Shown one piece after another: positions 1 through 6,285 of a stretch of 8,052 nt of DNA (positions are counted from its first letter, which is position 1; each line of letters opens with the position of its first letter). The notes under the pieces were generated by a model that was not told the origin of the DNA, searched no databases, and worked only from the letters and a program-made list of their open reading frames with translations. Origin of the DNA: an uncultured Roseburia sp. (GTDB lineage Bacteria > Bacillota > Clostridia > Lachnospirales > Lachnospiraceae). The stretch is from assembly GCA_947057405.1 (NCBI GenBank), contig CAMSEJ010000104.1:1-8052 (forward strand), given 5' to 3'. Position numbers and translations under genes: made by a program.

Positions 1-71
1 CCGGTTTTAAAAAAATATCTGGCCGATTTTTACAGTACACACGAATAATCCGCCCGAACCGGCTGATCCCA

Positions 72-104
72 GCCCGAATGCGCCATAAACGGCGCAGTCC
101 GGGC
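72..104 (-). terminator. Stem-loop after rsmI, possible operon terminator
   Basis: About five bases past the rsmI stop the sequence folds on itself. An outer arm GCCCG/CGGGC (72-76 with 100-104) and an inner arm TGCGCC/GGCGCA (79-84 with 91-96) enclose a 6-nt loop, with a small internal loop (2 versus 3 nt) between the arms. Its place at the end of a long leftward gene block suits a terminator. No T-run follows on the minus strand, so it is not a textbook intrinsic terminator; it could instead be a 3'-end stabilising or processing hairpin. The remaining 1-71 shows no gene that I can support. Confidence 0.4.
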
Positions 105-108
105 GGGT

Positions 109-957
109 TCAGACGCCGTCCTGCAGCAGGCTCTGATACACCTCTCTCCTGGAAATCCCCCGATCCTTCGCTACTTTTTTCATGGCCTCTTTCCTTGCCA
201 TCCCTTCTTTCTCATACAGTGCCATATGTTCGGCAAGCGGCACATTCTCCCACGATTTTTCTGCCTCCCGGCGCACTGCTTCGCGGCTTTTGCCTTCAAT
301 CACAAGCACAAATTCCCCTTTTGCTTCATGCTCCCCGTAAAATGTCACCGCTTCCTTAAGCGTCAGCCGTTTTACTTCCTCGAATTTCTTCGTCAGCTCC
401 CGGCAGACCGAAATCTTCCGCTCGCCCAAAACCTCATACAGCTCCTGTAATGTTTTTAAAAGGCGGTGCGGCGCTTCATACACCACAAGCGTCCGGGTCT
501 CCTGCGCCATTTCCTGCAGCACCTCTGTCCGTTCCTTCCTGTCCCGCGGCAAAAACGCTTCAAATGCGAACCGCCTGGTCCGCTGCCCCGAAACCGTAAG
601 CGCCGTTATACAGGCCGCCGCTCCCGGTAAGGAGGTCACTGCAATGCCCGCCTCACAGCAAATCCGCACCAGTTCCTCGCCCGGGTCGGAAACCCCCGGT
701 GTGCCCGCATCCGTAATCAGCGCAATATCCCGTCCGGCAAGCATCTGCTCCGCCAGCCGGTGCGCCTTTTCGATTTTATTGTGCTCGTGGTAGCTCGTCA
801 GCGGCGTACGGATCCCGAAATGGTTCAGCAGCCGGACGGAATTGCGGGTATCCTCCGCGGCAATCAAATCCACCTCTTTTAAAACCCGCAGCACTCGCAG
901 CGTAATATCCTCCAGATTCCCAATCGGCGTCGCACACAAATACAGCCTTCCTGCCAT
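109..957 (-). CDS. rsmI: RsmI, 16S rRNA (cytidine-1402-2'-O)-methyltransferase
   Basis: A 282-residue protein of the usual RsmI length. The family uses S-adenosylmethionine to 2'-O-methylate C1402 of 16S rRNA in the decoding centre of the small ribosomal subunit. Tetrapyrrole-methylase-fold motifs appear in order: ATPIGNLEDIT (9-19), AEDTR (34-38), SYHEHN (55-60), TDAGTPGVSDPG (82-93), LPGAAA (110-115) and YEAPHR (160-165). A basic helical C-terminal region (about 225-282) matches the family's C-terminal extension. The reading frame stays open upstream to an ATG at 1266, but that part is antisense-like filler overlapping trmN6. The start at 957 is chosen because AGGAGG lies 4 nt upstream and the RsmI N-terminus begins there. 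It is the last gene of the leftward block, 14 nt after trmN6; the same pairing with yabB exists in B. subtilis, where yazA lies between them. Confidence 0.96.
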   Translation of the reverse strand: MAGRLYLCATPIGNLEDITLRVLRVLKEVDLIAAEDTRNSVRLLNHFGIRTPLTSYHEHNKIEKAHRLAEQMLAGRDIALITDAGTPGVSDPGEELVRICCEAGIAVTSLPGAAACITALTVSGQRTRRFAFEAFLPRDRKERTEVLQEMAQETRTLVVYEAPHRLLKTLQELYEVLGERKISVCRELTKKFEEVKRLTLKEAVTFYGEHEAKGEFVLVIEGKSREAVRREAEKSWENVPLAEHMALYEKEGMARKEAMKKVAKDRGISRREVYQSLLQDGV

Positions 958-961
958 GGCT

Positions 962-967
962 CCTCCT
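962..967 (-). promoter_or_regulatory. Ribosome binding site that fixes the rsmI start
   Basis: On the minus strand AGGAGG is followed by 4 nt and then the ATG at 957. It lies in the 14-nt gap after the trmN6 stop (TGA, 974-972). It selects 957 over the much longer open frame beginning at 1266. Confidence 0.8.
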
Positions 968-971
968 TCCG

Positions 972-1733
972 TCAATACCCGTAAATATCCACTATTTCCT
1001 CTGTATAAACGCCCGGTTTTTGATACACCACCAGCGGCTGTTCCACAGCCAGCCTGGACTTTCCGCCCTTTAGCCCCTCTAACAGCACCATGTTCGGTTC
1101 TTTGTCGCAAAACGGATAAACCAGCCGCATCCGTTTGGGTTCTATGCCATACCGCACCATTTTGCACATAATTTCGGTCAGGCGAAACGGGCGGTGCACC
1201 ATATAAAACCTGCCGCCGGGCCGCAGCAGCTTTGCCGATTCCCCCAGCACGTCGTCTAACGTACACAGCAGCTCATGCCGCGCCACCGCTTTTGCGCGGT
1301 TTGCGCAGGTCAGCCCGTGGGAGCCTATCATATACGGCGGATTTGTCGTAATCACATCAAAAGAAGATGCCCCAAACAAGCCGGAAGCATCTTTGATATC
1401 GCCGGTTACAATTGAAATCTTCTCCTCCAGGCGGTTGAACGCCACGCTCCTTGCCGCCATATCGGCGCTTTCCTCCTGGATTTCAAGCCCGGTAAAATGT
1501 TCTCCTTCGGTCTTTGCCTCCAGCAGAATCGGGATAATGCCGGTTCCCGTACCAAGATCCAGGGCGCATTCGCCCTTTTTGACCCGTGTGAATCCGGAGA
1601 GAAGCACGGCGTCCATCCCAAAGCAGAATTTGTCGGGGTTCTGGATGATCACGTAACCGTTCCGATGCAGTTCATCCAGCCGTTCCTGTGGTTTGAGATT
1701 ATTTAACATCGTCAATTTTGGATTTTCCCCCAT
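972..1733 (-). CDS. trmN6: TrmN6/YabB-type tRNA1(Val) (adenine-37-N6)-methyltransferase
   Basis: A 253-residue Rossmann-fold SAM-dependent methyltransferase. Characterised relatives methylate N6 of A37 in tRNA1(Val); the exact target here is inferred from family and position. Visible motifs are the family signature QNPDKFCFGMDAVLL (31-45), the SAM-binding motif DLGTGTGIIP (59-68), and the catalytic NPPY typical of N6-adenine methyltransferases (131-134). The start is uncertain. The ATG at 1733 has GAGG 3 nt upstream and overlaps the end of ricT by 35 nt. The ATG at 1709 gives an N-terminus (MLNNLKPQERLDEL) that fits the family better and overlaps by 11 nt, but has no good Shine-Dalgarno sequence. 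Either way the gene is translationally linked to ricT. In B. subtilis yabA lies between ricT and yabB; here it is absent. Confidence 0.9.
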   Translation of the reverse strand: MGENPKLTMLNNLKPQERLDELHRNGYVIIQNPDKFCFGMDAVLLSGFTRVKKGECALDLGTGTGIIPILLEAKTEGEHFTGLEIQEESADMAARSVAFNRLEEKISIVTGDIKDASGLFGASSFDVITTNPPYMIGSHGLTCANRAKAVARHELLCTLDDVLGESAKLLRPGGRFYMVHRPFRLTEIMCKMVRYGIEPKRMRLVYPFCDKEPNMVLLEGLKGGKSRLAVEQPLVVYQKPGVYTEEIVDIYGY

Positions 1734-2607
1734 TGTCCTCTAATGCAGCCAGCTCCTTTAGCTCTGCCGCAGAAAGCTTGACGTCCTTACGGCGCCTCGG
1801 ACGGAATTTCAGTTCCTTTACCCTGTACTCCCGCGCCTCTTTTTCGTCGTCGATTTCCACAATGACTTTTACAATCTGCCGCAGTACGTTGACGCTCTGC
1901 ACCACAGCTTTAAGCCCCTCCGGCGTCGTCACGGTATCTCCTATGCCCGGCAGGCGGCTGTTTAAGTATTCATAGGTTTCCTGTTCGTTCTTTAAGCAGC
2001 ACATCAGCCTTCCGCAGACGCCGGAAATTTTCGCCGGATTCAGCGAAAGATTCTGTTCCTTTGCCATCTTAATGGAAACCGGTATAAATTCGGTCAGATA
2101 CGTATGGCAGCACAGGCCGCGCCCGCAGATCCCGACACCGCCCATAATCTTCGTCTCGTCCCGCACGCCAATCTGGCGCAGCTCAATCCGGGTGCGGAAT
2201 ACCGCTGCAAGGTCTTTTACAAGCTCCCGGAAATCAATCCTGCCGTCCGCCGTAAAATAAAACAGCAGCTTATTGTTGTCAAACGTGTATTCCGCCTCAA
2301 CCAGCTTCATTTCCAGCCTGTGCTTTGCAATCTTTTCCAGGCAAATCCGGAATGCCTCCTGTTCCTTCTCGCGGTTGCGCAGCACAATGCGCTCATCATT
2401 TTCCGACGCGACGCGCATCACCGTTTTTAACGGTCTGACTACCGTTTCATCCTCTACGGACCGCGGGCCTAAGACCACCGTGCCCATTTCAACGCCGCGC
2501 GCCGTTTCCACAATGACATGATCGCCCGTTTCAATCTGATATCTGCCCGGATCGAAGTAATAAATTTTGCCGGTATTGCGGAACCGCACTCCTACTATAT
2601 TTGTCAT
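1699..2607 (-). CDS. ricT: RicT (YaaT), PSP1-domain protein of the Ric complex
   Basis: A 302-residue protein with the PSP1 domain covering most of the N-terminal two thirds. Two cysteine clusters stand out: CGRGLCC (161-167) and CGRLMCC (198-204). In B. subtilis, RicT joins RicA (YmcA) and RicF (YlbF) in an Fe-S-cluster complex that works with RNase Y in mRNA maturation and affects sporulation, competence and biofilm formation. The cysteines here suggest that cluster binding is kept. RicA and RicF are not in this window. The C-terminal tail (about 260-302) is highly charged. The start at 2607 is supported by AAGGAG 7 nt upstream (2615-2620), inside the end of holB. The holB TGA and this ATG are one base apart, so coupled translation is likely. 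Confidence 0.95.
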   Translation of the reverse strand: MTNIVGVRFRNTGKIYYFDPGRYQIETGDHVIVETARGVEMGTVVLGPRSVEDETVVRPLKTVMRVASENDERIVLRNREKEQEAFRICLEKIAKHRLEMKLVEAEYTFDNNKLLFYFTADGRIDFRELVKDLAAVFRTRIELRQIGVRDETKIMGGVGICGRGLCCHTYLTEFIPVSIKMAKEQNLSLNPAKISGVCGRLMCCLKNEQETYEYLNSRLPGIGDTVTTPEGLKAVVQSVNVLRQIVKVIVEIDDEKEAREYRVKELKFRPRRRKDVKLSAAELKELAALEDNGGKSKIDDVK

Positions 2608-2608
2608 G

Positions 2609-3601
2609 TCAATTCTCCTTCATTGTCATGAGCAGCAAGTCCATCAGCAATTCAAAATTAACATTTGCACGCATACGCCGTTTCGCCGTATCAAGCGCCT
2701 TTAAAATTTTCTCAATGCCCCCGTATGAGCTGTGGCTTGCCACCTTTTTAATGCTGTAAATCTCCTCCTGGAACACCAGGCGGTTCACGTCTGCCGTCGC
2801 TTTATACAAAAGCACGTCCCGGTACCAGATCATCATAAGGTCAAAATAATCGCTGATTTCCAGCTTGTATTCGGTAATCTGTCTGACCGCCTGCGTCATT
2901 TCATACAGATCGATATCCTTAATCCGCTTCAAAAGCTGTAAAGCAGAGCTTTTTATCTCATTAAAATCCTCTGAAGAGGACAGACGGACGGCCTTTCCGA
3001 CGTTGCCCTGAGCAAACGCGGCACAGATATCCGCCTGGTAGCTGGGAATCCCCTTCTCCTCCATCAAAAACCTGCGGATCTTCCCGTCCGCCACGGCCTG
3101 TAAATCCAATCGGACGCATCTGGATAAAATCGTAGGCAAAAACCCGTCCGCATTATCGGTCAGAAGCAGAATCACGGCATAAGACGGCGGCTCCTCGATT
3201 GTTTTAAGCAGGGCATTCTGCGCCTGCACATTCATCTTTTCCGCTTCATCCACAATATATACCTTGCGCCTGCTGCGGTAAGGCTTCAATACAATATCGT
3301 CGTTTATCTGAGTGCGGATATCGTCCACACCAAGCGTATTCGGCTTTTCATGCGTTACATAAATAATATCCGGCTGATTCCGCCCGTCCGCCTGCCTGCA
3401 TGACTTACAGCTCCCGCAGGGGGCTGCCCCGCCTGCTTCGCACTGTAAGGCTGCCGCAAACGCCTCCGCCAGCATCATTTTGCCGGAGCAATCCGGCCCG
3501 TTTAAAATATAGGCGTGGGAAACCTTATCCGTCGTAATGGCGTTTCCAAAATATTCAATAATCCGTTCGTGCCCGATAATACCTGAAAAATCTTTCGTCA
3601 T
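2609..3601 (-). CDS. holB: DNA polymerase III delta' subunit (clamp loader)
   Basis: A 330-residue AAA+ protein of normal delta' length. Delta' is the stator of the clamp-loader complex that places the beta clamp on DNA. Motifs in order: a P-loop GPDCSGKM (35-42), a zinc-binding module with cysteines 54, 62, 65 and 68, a Walker B VYIVDEAEKM (114-123), NALLKTIEEPP (129-139), a sensor region around 146-160, and the SRC motif (160-162) whose arginine acts in trans on the neighbouring ATP site. The P-loop ends in Lys-Met rather than Lys-Ser/Thr, which fits delta' subunits that do not hydrolyse ATP. The C-terminal part (about 210-330) matches the helical collar region. Purine-rich sequence (AAAGGA close to the ATG, AAGGAG further up) precedes the start. 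It sits between yaaR and ricT, exactly as in B. subtilis. Confidence 0.95.
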   Translation of the reverse strand: MTKDFSGIIGHERIIEYFGNAITTDKVSHAYILNGPDCSGKMMLAEAFAAALQCEAGGAAPCGSCKSCRQADGRNQPDIIYVTHEKPNTLGVDDIRTQINDDIVLKPYRSRRKVYIVDEAEKMNVQAQNALLKTIEEPPSYAVILLLTDNADGFLPTILSRCVRLDLQAVADGKIRRFLMEEKGIPSYQADICAAFAQGNVGKAVRLSSSEDFNEIKSSALQLLKRIKDIDLYEMTQAVRQITEYKLEISDYFDLMMIWYRDVLLYKATADVNRLVFQEEIYSIKKVASHSSYGGIEKILKALDTAKRRMRANVNFELLMDLLLMTMKEN

Positions 3602-3632
3602 ATTCCTTTCGTCTCCTTGCCGCGGCTGCCCT

Positions 3633-4073
3633 TTATGTAAAAATATCCAGCAGTAATCCCTGGATCTCCCCGATTTTGCCCAAAATGCTGAGGTGATCCT
3701 TTTCGTCCTTCACCAGCTCGCCCGCCAGTTCGTCCAGATTTTCGTCCACCAGGCGGATAATCCCATATACCCGGTGCCTGCCCCTGCGGTCAAGAAAATT
3801 TTCCCGGGAAAATTTATGGGAACGGTTCACCACTTCATTCAGAAAATCCTTCACCAGCCCGCGGTATTTTTTCATATCTCGGATATCCATATGCTGCGCA
3901 ATCCGCTCTCCCTGGTTGGTAATTTCGTCCAAAAGCGTGTTCAAACGCTCGGCAAGCCCGGCTTCGTCAATGGCGCTTGTCAGGGTAAACTTAAAATCGC
4001 CTTCCGCAGCCTGCGGTTTTACGGCAGTATCTACGGCAGCGGCCGGTGTCATTTCATTTACTTTTAAATCCAT
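3633..4073 (-). CDS. yaaR: YaaR family protein (DUF327)
   Basis: A 146-residue, mostly helical, charged protein, the same length as B. subtilis YaaR. The N-terminal 25 or so residues look disordered. The conserved body holds family-type stretches such as LLDEITNQGERIAQ (47-60), YRGLVKDFLNEVV (69-81), and a basic segment with FLDRRGRHRVYGIIRLVDENLD between about 92 and 114. No signal peptide, membrane segment or catalytic motif is visible, and its biochemical role is not known. The start codon directly abuts the stop of the kinase-like gene (TGAATG), with AAGGGG 7 nt upstream. holB follows after 31 nt. Conserved linkage to holB suggests co-expression with replication functions, but this is only context. 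Confidence 0.92.
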   Translation of the reverse strand: MDLKVNEMTPAAAVDTAVKPQAAEGDFKFTLTSAIDEAGLAERLNTLLDEITNQGERIAQHMDIRDMKKYRGLVKDFLNEVVNRSHKFSRENFLDRRGRHRVYGIIRLVDENLDELAGELVKDEKDHLSILGKIGEIQGLLLDIFT

Positions 4074-4673
4074 TCATATGCCCCTTTCTGTCACTGTCCG
4101 GATATATTCGGTAATCCTTCTGCGGGCATCCTCTAACCCGTCATTGGCAAAACGCTTCGTGATTCCTGCCGCGTTCAGCTTTTCTTCCGAAAAATCCTCC
4201 GCGTCGGCCAAAAACCTCCGGCAAAGCTCTTTATACTTCGGCTCCTTCTGCAGCCGTTCCCGATCCAGGGCGCGCTGCAGGCGGATGCCGTCTTCCGTTT
4301 CCACATACACCGGGAACACGGACGAACCGCCGAAGTACTCCCTGATTTTGCCGTAAGCGTCCAATGTGGTAATCATGAGGTAATTTTGGGTGTCTAAATC
4401 AATCTGCGCGTCGTTTACGGTAAAGTAGTTCCATACGCCGTGCATGGTGTGGTAAGCCCTCAGCTCAATAACCCTGCCTTCTTTTTGAAGCTCCGCCAGT
4501 CTCTGTTCGTCCACAAAATGATATTCCACGCCTTCCGTTTCGCCAAAGCGGATCGGCCTTGTGGTGTACGGAACAAGGCGCCGGAGCGAAAGGGTCCTGT
4601 CCGCTAAAATCTGCCGGTAAAGGGTATCCTTGCCGGAAGCGCTTTTGCCCATGATACAAAAAAGGTTGCCCAT
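4074..4673 (-). CDS. Guanylate-kinase-like P-loop kinase, substrate uncertain
   Basis: A 199-residue protein with the guanylate kinase fold, close to the usual GMK length. It shows a P-loop GKSASGKDT (9-17), the nucleotide-binding stretch YTTRPIRFGE (36-45), GVEYHF (48-53), Glu70 after VI, a lid region RALDRER (134-140), and a C-terminal NDGLEDA (177-183) as in GMK. By eye alignment with yeast GMK the two arginines (39, 42), Tyr51 and Glu70 are kept. The serine before TTR is Tyr36, and the GNYYGST loop is replaced by GVWNYFT (79-85), so a GMP-contacting tyrosine and serine appear changed. GMP kinase activity is therefore plausible but not secure. In the B. subtilis cluster this slot holds tmk (dTMP kinase), not a GMK. 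The start at 4673 has GAGG 7 nt upstream. A 121-nt structured leader precedes it and yaaR abuts its stop. Confidence 0.85.
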   Translation of the reverse strand: MGNLFCIMGKSASGKDTLYRQILADRTLSLRRLVPYTTRPIRFGETEGVEYHFVDEQRLAELQKEGRVIELRAYHTMHGVWNYFTVNDAQIDLDTQNYLMITTLDAYGKIREYFGGSSVFPVYVETEDGIRLQRALDRERLQKEPKYKELCRRFLADAEDFSEEKLNAAGITKRFANDGLEDARRRITEYIRTVTERGI

Positions 4674-4706
4674 ACTGTGTCCTCGCCTGGTGTAATGCTG
4701 TGTCGT

Positions 4707-4751
4707 GAGCGGACAGCCGGCGGCGAAAACATGCGCGCCGGCGATCCGCTC
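4707..4751 (-). promoter_or_regulatory. Strong 45-nt stem-loop in the leader of the kinase-like gene
   Basis: Two 7-bp perfect arms stack. GAGCGGA pairs with TCCGCTC (4707-4713 with 4745-4751), and GCCGGCG pairs with CGCCGGC (4716-4722 with 4736-4742). On the minus-strand RNA the join is a U-G pair plus one mismatch, and the loop is 13 nt. It lies in the only long gap inside the block, 33 nt before the kinase-like start. No T-run follows, so it does not look like an intrinsic terminator. An mRNA processing or stabilising element between the decarboxylase and the downstream genes, or a leader hairpin, are both possible. Pairing is certain from the sequence; function is inference. Confidence 0.6.
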
Positions 4752-4779
4752 CGTGTCTATTGCCGGATTCTCTCCGTCC

Positions 4780-4808
4780 AGTATAATACATAATCTAACA
4801 CATTACAA
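4780..4808 (-). promoter_or_regulatory. Internal promoter candidate ahead of the kinase-like gene
   Basis: On the minus strand TTGTAA (4808-4803) and TATACT (4785-4780) are spaced by exactly 17 nt. They match the SigA consensus at 4 of 6 and 5 of 6 positions. The -35 falls in the last codons of the decarboxylase. Transcription would begin near 4773 and give a leader of about 100 nt carrying the stem-loop at 4707-4751. This would let the kinase-like-to-rsmI block be expressed apart from the two upstream genes. Confidence 0.45.
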
Positions 4809-6237
4809 TGTCTATTCTTTCATTTATTATATCGGCTGCTCCCTGCAGATTCAGTTGTAAATCTCTGCATTTACGCATATTTTTAATGAATTCCGCATCA
4901 ATGACTTCCCCCGGCAGCAATGCAGGCACGCCGGGCGGATACAGGCTGATCATACCTGCCGACACCTGCCCGACCGCTTCGTCAAACGATACCTCTTTCA
5001 CGGAACGCTGCGCCGCCTCATAAATCTCAAGCCTTTTTTCCTTTGCCCCGTACATCCGAACAGCCGGCGAATCCTTCTGTGAGCCGCGAATGTCCCCCGC
5101 CATCTCCCCGTCGATTTCAAAAAGCGCTTCCTTCAACCGGAAAAACCCTTCCTCTGTATCCATTATACTCGTCATTGCCAGTACATAAAAGCCGGAAACC
5201 ATTTCCATTTGCAGATGGTAACGGTCCCGCAGCATCCGGTGCAGAATGCCGCCGTGGATCGTCGTGTGCTTTGCGGAGATTATGATTTTAGAAGGATCCA
5301 GCCCATAGATTTCATCCGGGGTAAAGTCGTTTTTAACCATAACATGCAGATTCTTTAAATCCCGGGTTTCCCGGTAAAAGGCTTCCAGGCGCTGCGAGTA
5401 CCCGCAAAACAGGCTGCCGCTTTGTTCGGCAAGCAGGCGGATGCATTTTTCCATGCCCGCCATCAGTACATAAGAGGGCGAGCTGGTTTCAAACATGCTT
5501 CTGTATGTTTCTATGGTTTTCGGGAGGATGCGCGTGGTGTTTAAGTGCAGCAATGCGGTCTGGGTGAGAGACGGCAGCACCTTGTGCATACTTTGGATCA
5601 CGATATCTGCGCCGCAGCGGACGGCTGTTTCGGGAAATGCGCGATGGAATCCGAAATGCGCGCCGTGGGCTTCGTCTACGATCAGGGGAATATTGCGGCG
5701 ATGGACAATACGGGCGATGGCGGCAATATCGCTTACTACGCCTTCGTAGGTCGGAGAGGTGAGGATGACGGCATGGACGGACGGACAGCCGGACAGCTTT
5801 TCCTCTACCTCTTCGGGCGTAACGGCGCCGGATATGCCGAACCCGGTCATACACGGATTTAGATATACCGTGGAGAGATTTCTTAAGCAAGCCGCATGGT
5901 ATACGGCCTTGTGTGAATTTCTGGCCATCAAAAGCGTGCCGTTTTGCGGCGCTGCGGCAAAAATTGCGGTAAGGATGCCGCAGGTGCTGCCGTTTACAAG
6001 ATAATAGCTTTTCCCGGCGTTATAGAGCCCGGCGGCGCGTTCCTGCGCCGCTTTCAGAATGCCTTCCGGCCGGTGGAGGTCGTCGAAACCGTCGATTTCG
6101 GTAATATCTATGGTATAAGGGTTGGGCATGGGAAGCGGACGGCGTTTGTGGCCGGGCATGTGAAACGGGTAGTAATCGCTGTCCGCATACGCTTCGAGCC
6201 TGGTATCAAGCGATTCGGTCGGGTTGTTTTTTGTCAT
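4795..6237 (-). CDS. PLP-dependent Orn/Lys/Arg decarboxylase family protein (YaaO/SpeA-like)
   Basis: A 480-residue fold-type I PLP enzyme, the same length class as B. subtilis YaaO and SpeA. Members decarboxylate lysine, arginine or ornithine to give cadaverine, agmatine or putrescine; the substrate cannot be fixed from sequence alone. Motifs: HMPGHK (26-31), DITEIDGFDDL (44-54), NGSTCG (82-87) for cofactor phosphate binding, NSHKA (107-111), TSPTYEG (160-166), DEAHG (188-192) with the PLP-pyridine aspartate, and SMHK (216-219), where Lys219 should form the Schiff base. The C-terminal domain carries PPGVPALLPGE (434-444). No signal peptide is visible, so it should be cytosolic. GGAG lies 8 nt before the ATG. 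It follows the carboxypeptidase by 48 nt with no clear terminator between. Its position upstream of the yaaR-holB block equals that of yaaO, making it the likely YaaO ortholog. Confidence 0.92.
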   Translation of the reverse strand: MTKNNPTESLDTRLEAYADSDYYPFHMPGHKRRPLPMPNPYTIDITEIDGFDDLHRPEGILKAAQERAAGLYNAGKSYYLVNGSTCGILTAIFAAAPQNGTLLMARNSHKAVYHAACLRNLSTVYLNPCMTGFGISGAVTPEEVEEKLSGCPSVHAVILTSPTYEGVVSDIAAIARIVHRRNIPLIVDEAHGAHFGFHRAFPETAVRCGADIVIQSMHKVLPSLTQTALLHLNTTRILPKTIETYRSMFETSSPSYVLMAGMEKCIRLLAEQSGSLFCGYSQRLEAFYRETRDLKNLHVMVKNDFTPDEIYGLDPSKIIISAKHTTIHGGILHRMLRDRYHLQMEMVSGFYVLAMTSIMDTEEGFFRLKEALFEIDGEMAGDIRGSQKDSPAVRMYGAKEKRLEIYEAAQRSVKEVSFDEAVGQVSAGMISLYPPGVPALLPGEVIDAEFIKNMRKCRDLQLNLQGAADIINERIDIVMC

Positions 6238-6285
6238 ATTTTGTCTCCGAAAGGAATGTTTGGTCCGAAAGCGGTTCGGTTCCCA

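Noticed and set aside
958..1266. An upstream extension of rsmI to an ATG at 1266
   Set aside because: It lies fully inside trmN6, adds 103 residues with no family match, and the ATG at 957 has a strong Shine-Dalgarno sequence and the expected RsmI N-terminus.
4465..4791. A 108-codon minus-strand frame across the leader and the kinase-like gene start
   Set aside because: It is out of frame with the kinase-like gene and gives an Arg-rich product with no domain. The leader sequence is better explained by the promoter and stem-loop.
6238..6285. A small hairpin (CCGAA/TTCGG) and a repeated TTTCGGA in the gap before the decarboxylase
   Set aside because: A 5-bp stem without a T-run and a 7-base repeat are within chance expectation; I see no support for a terminator or operator here.
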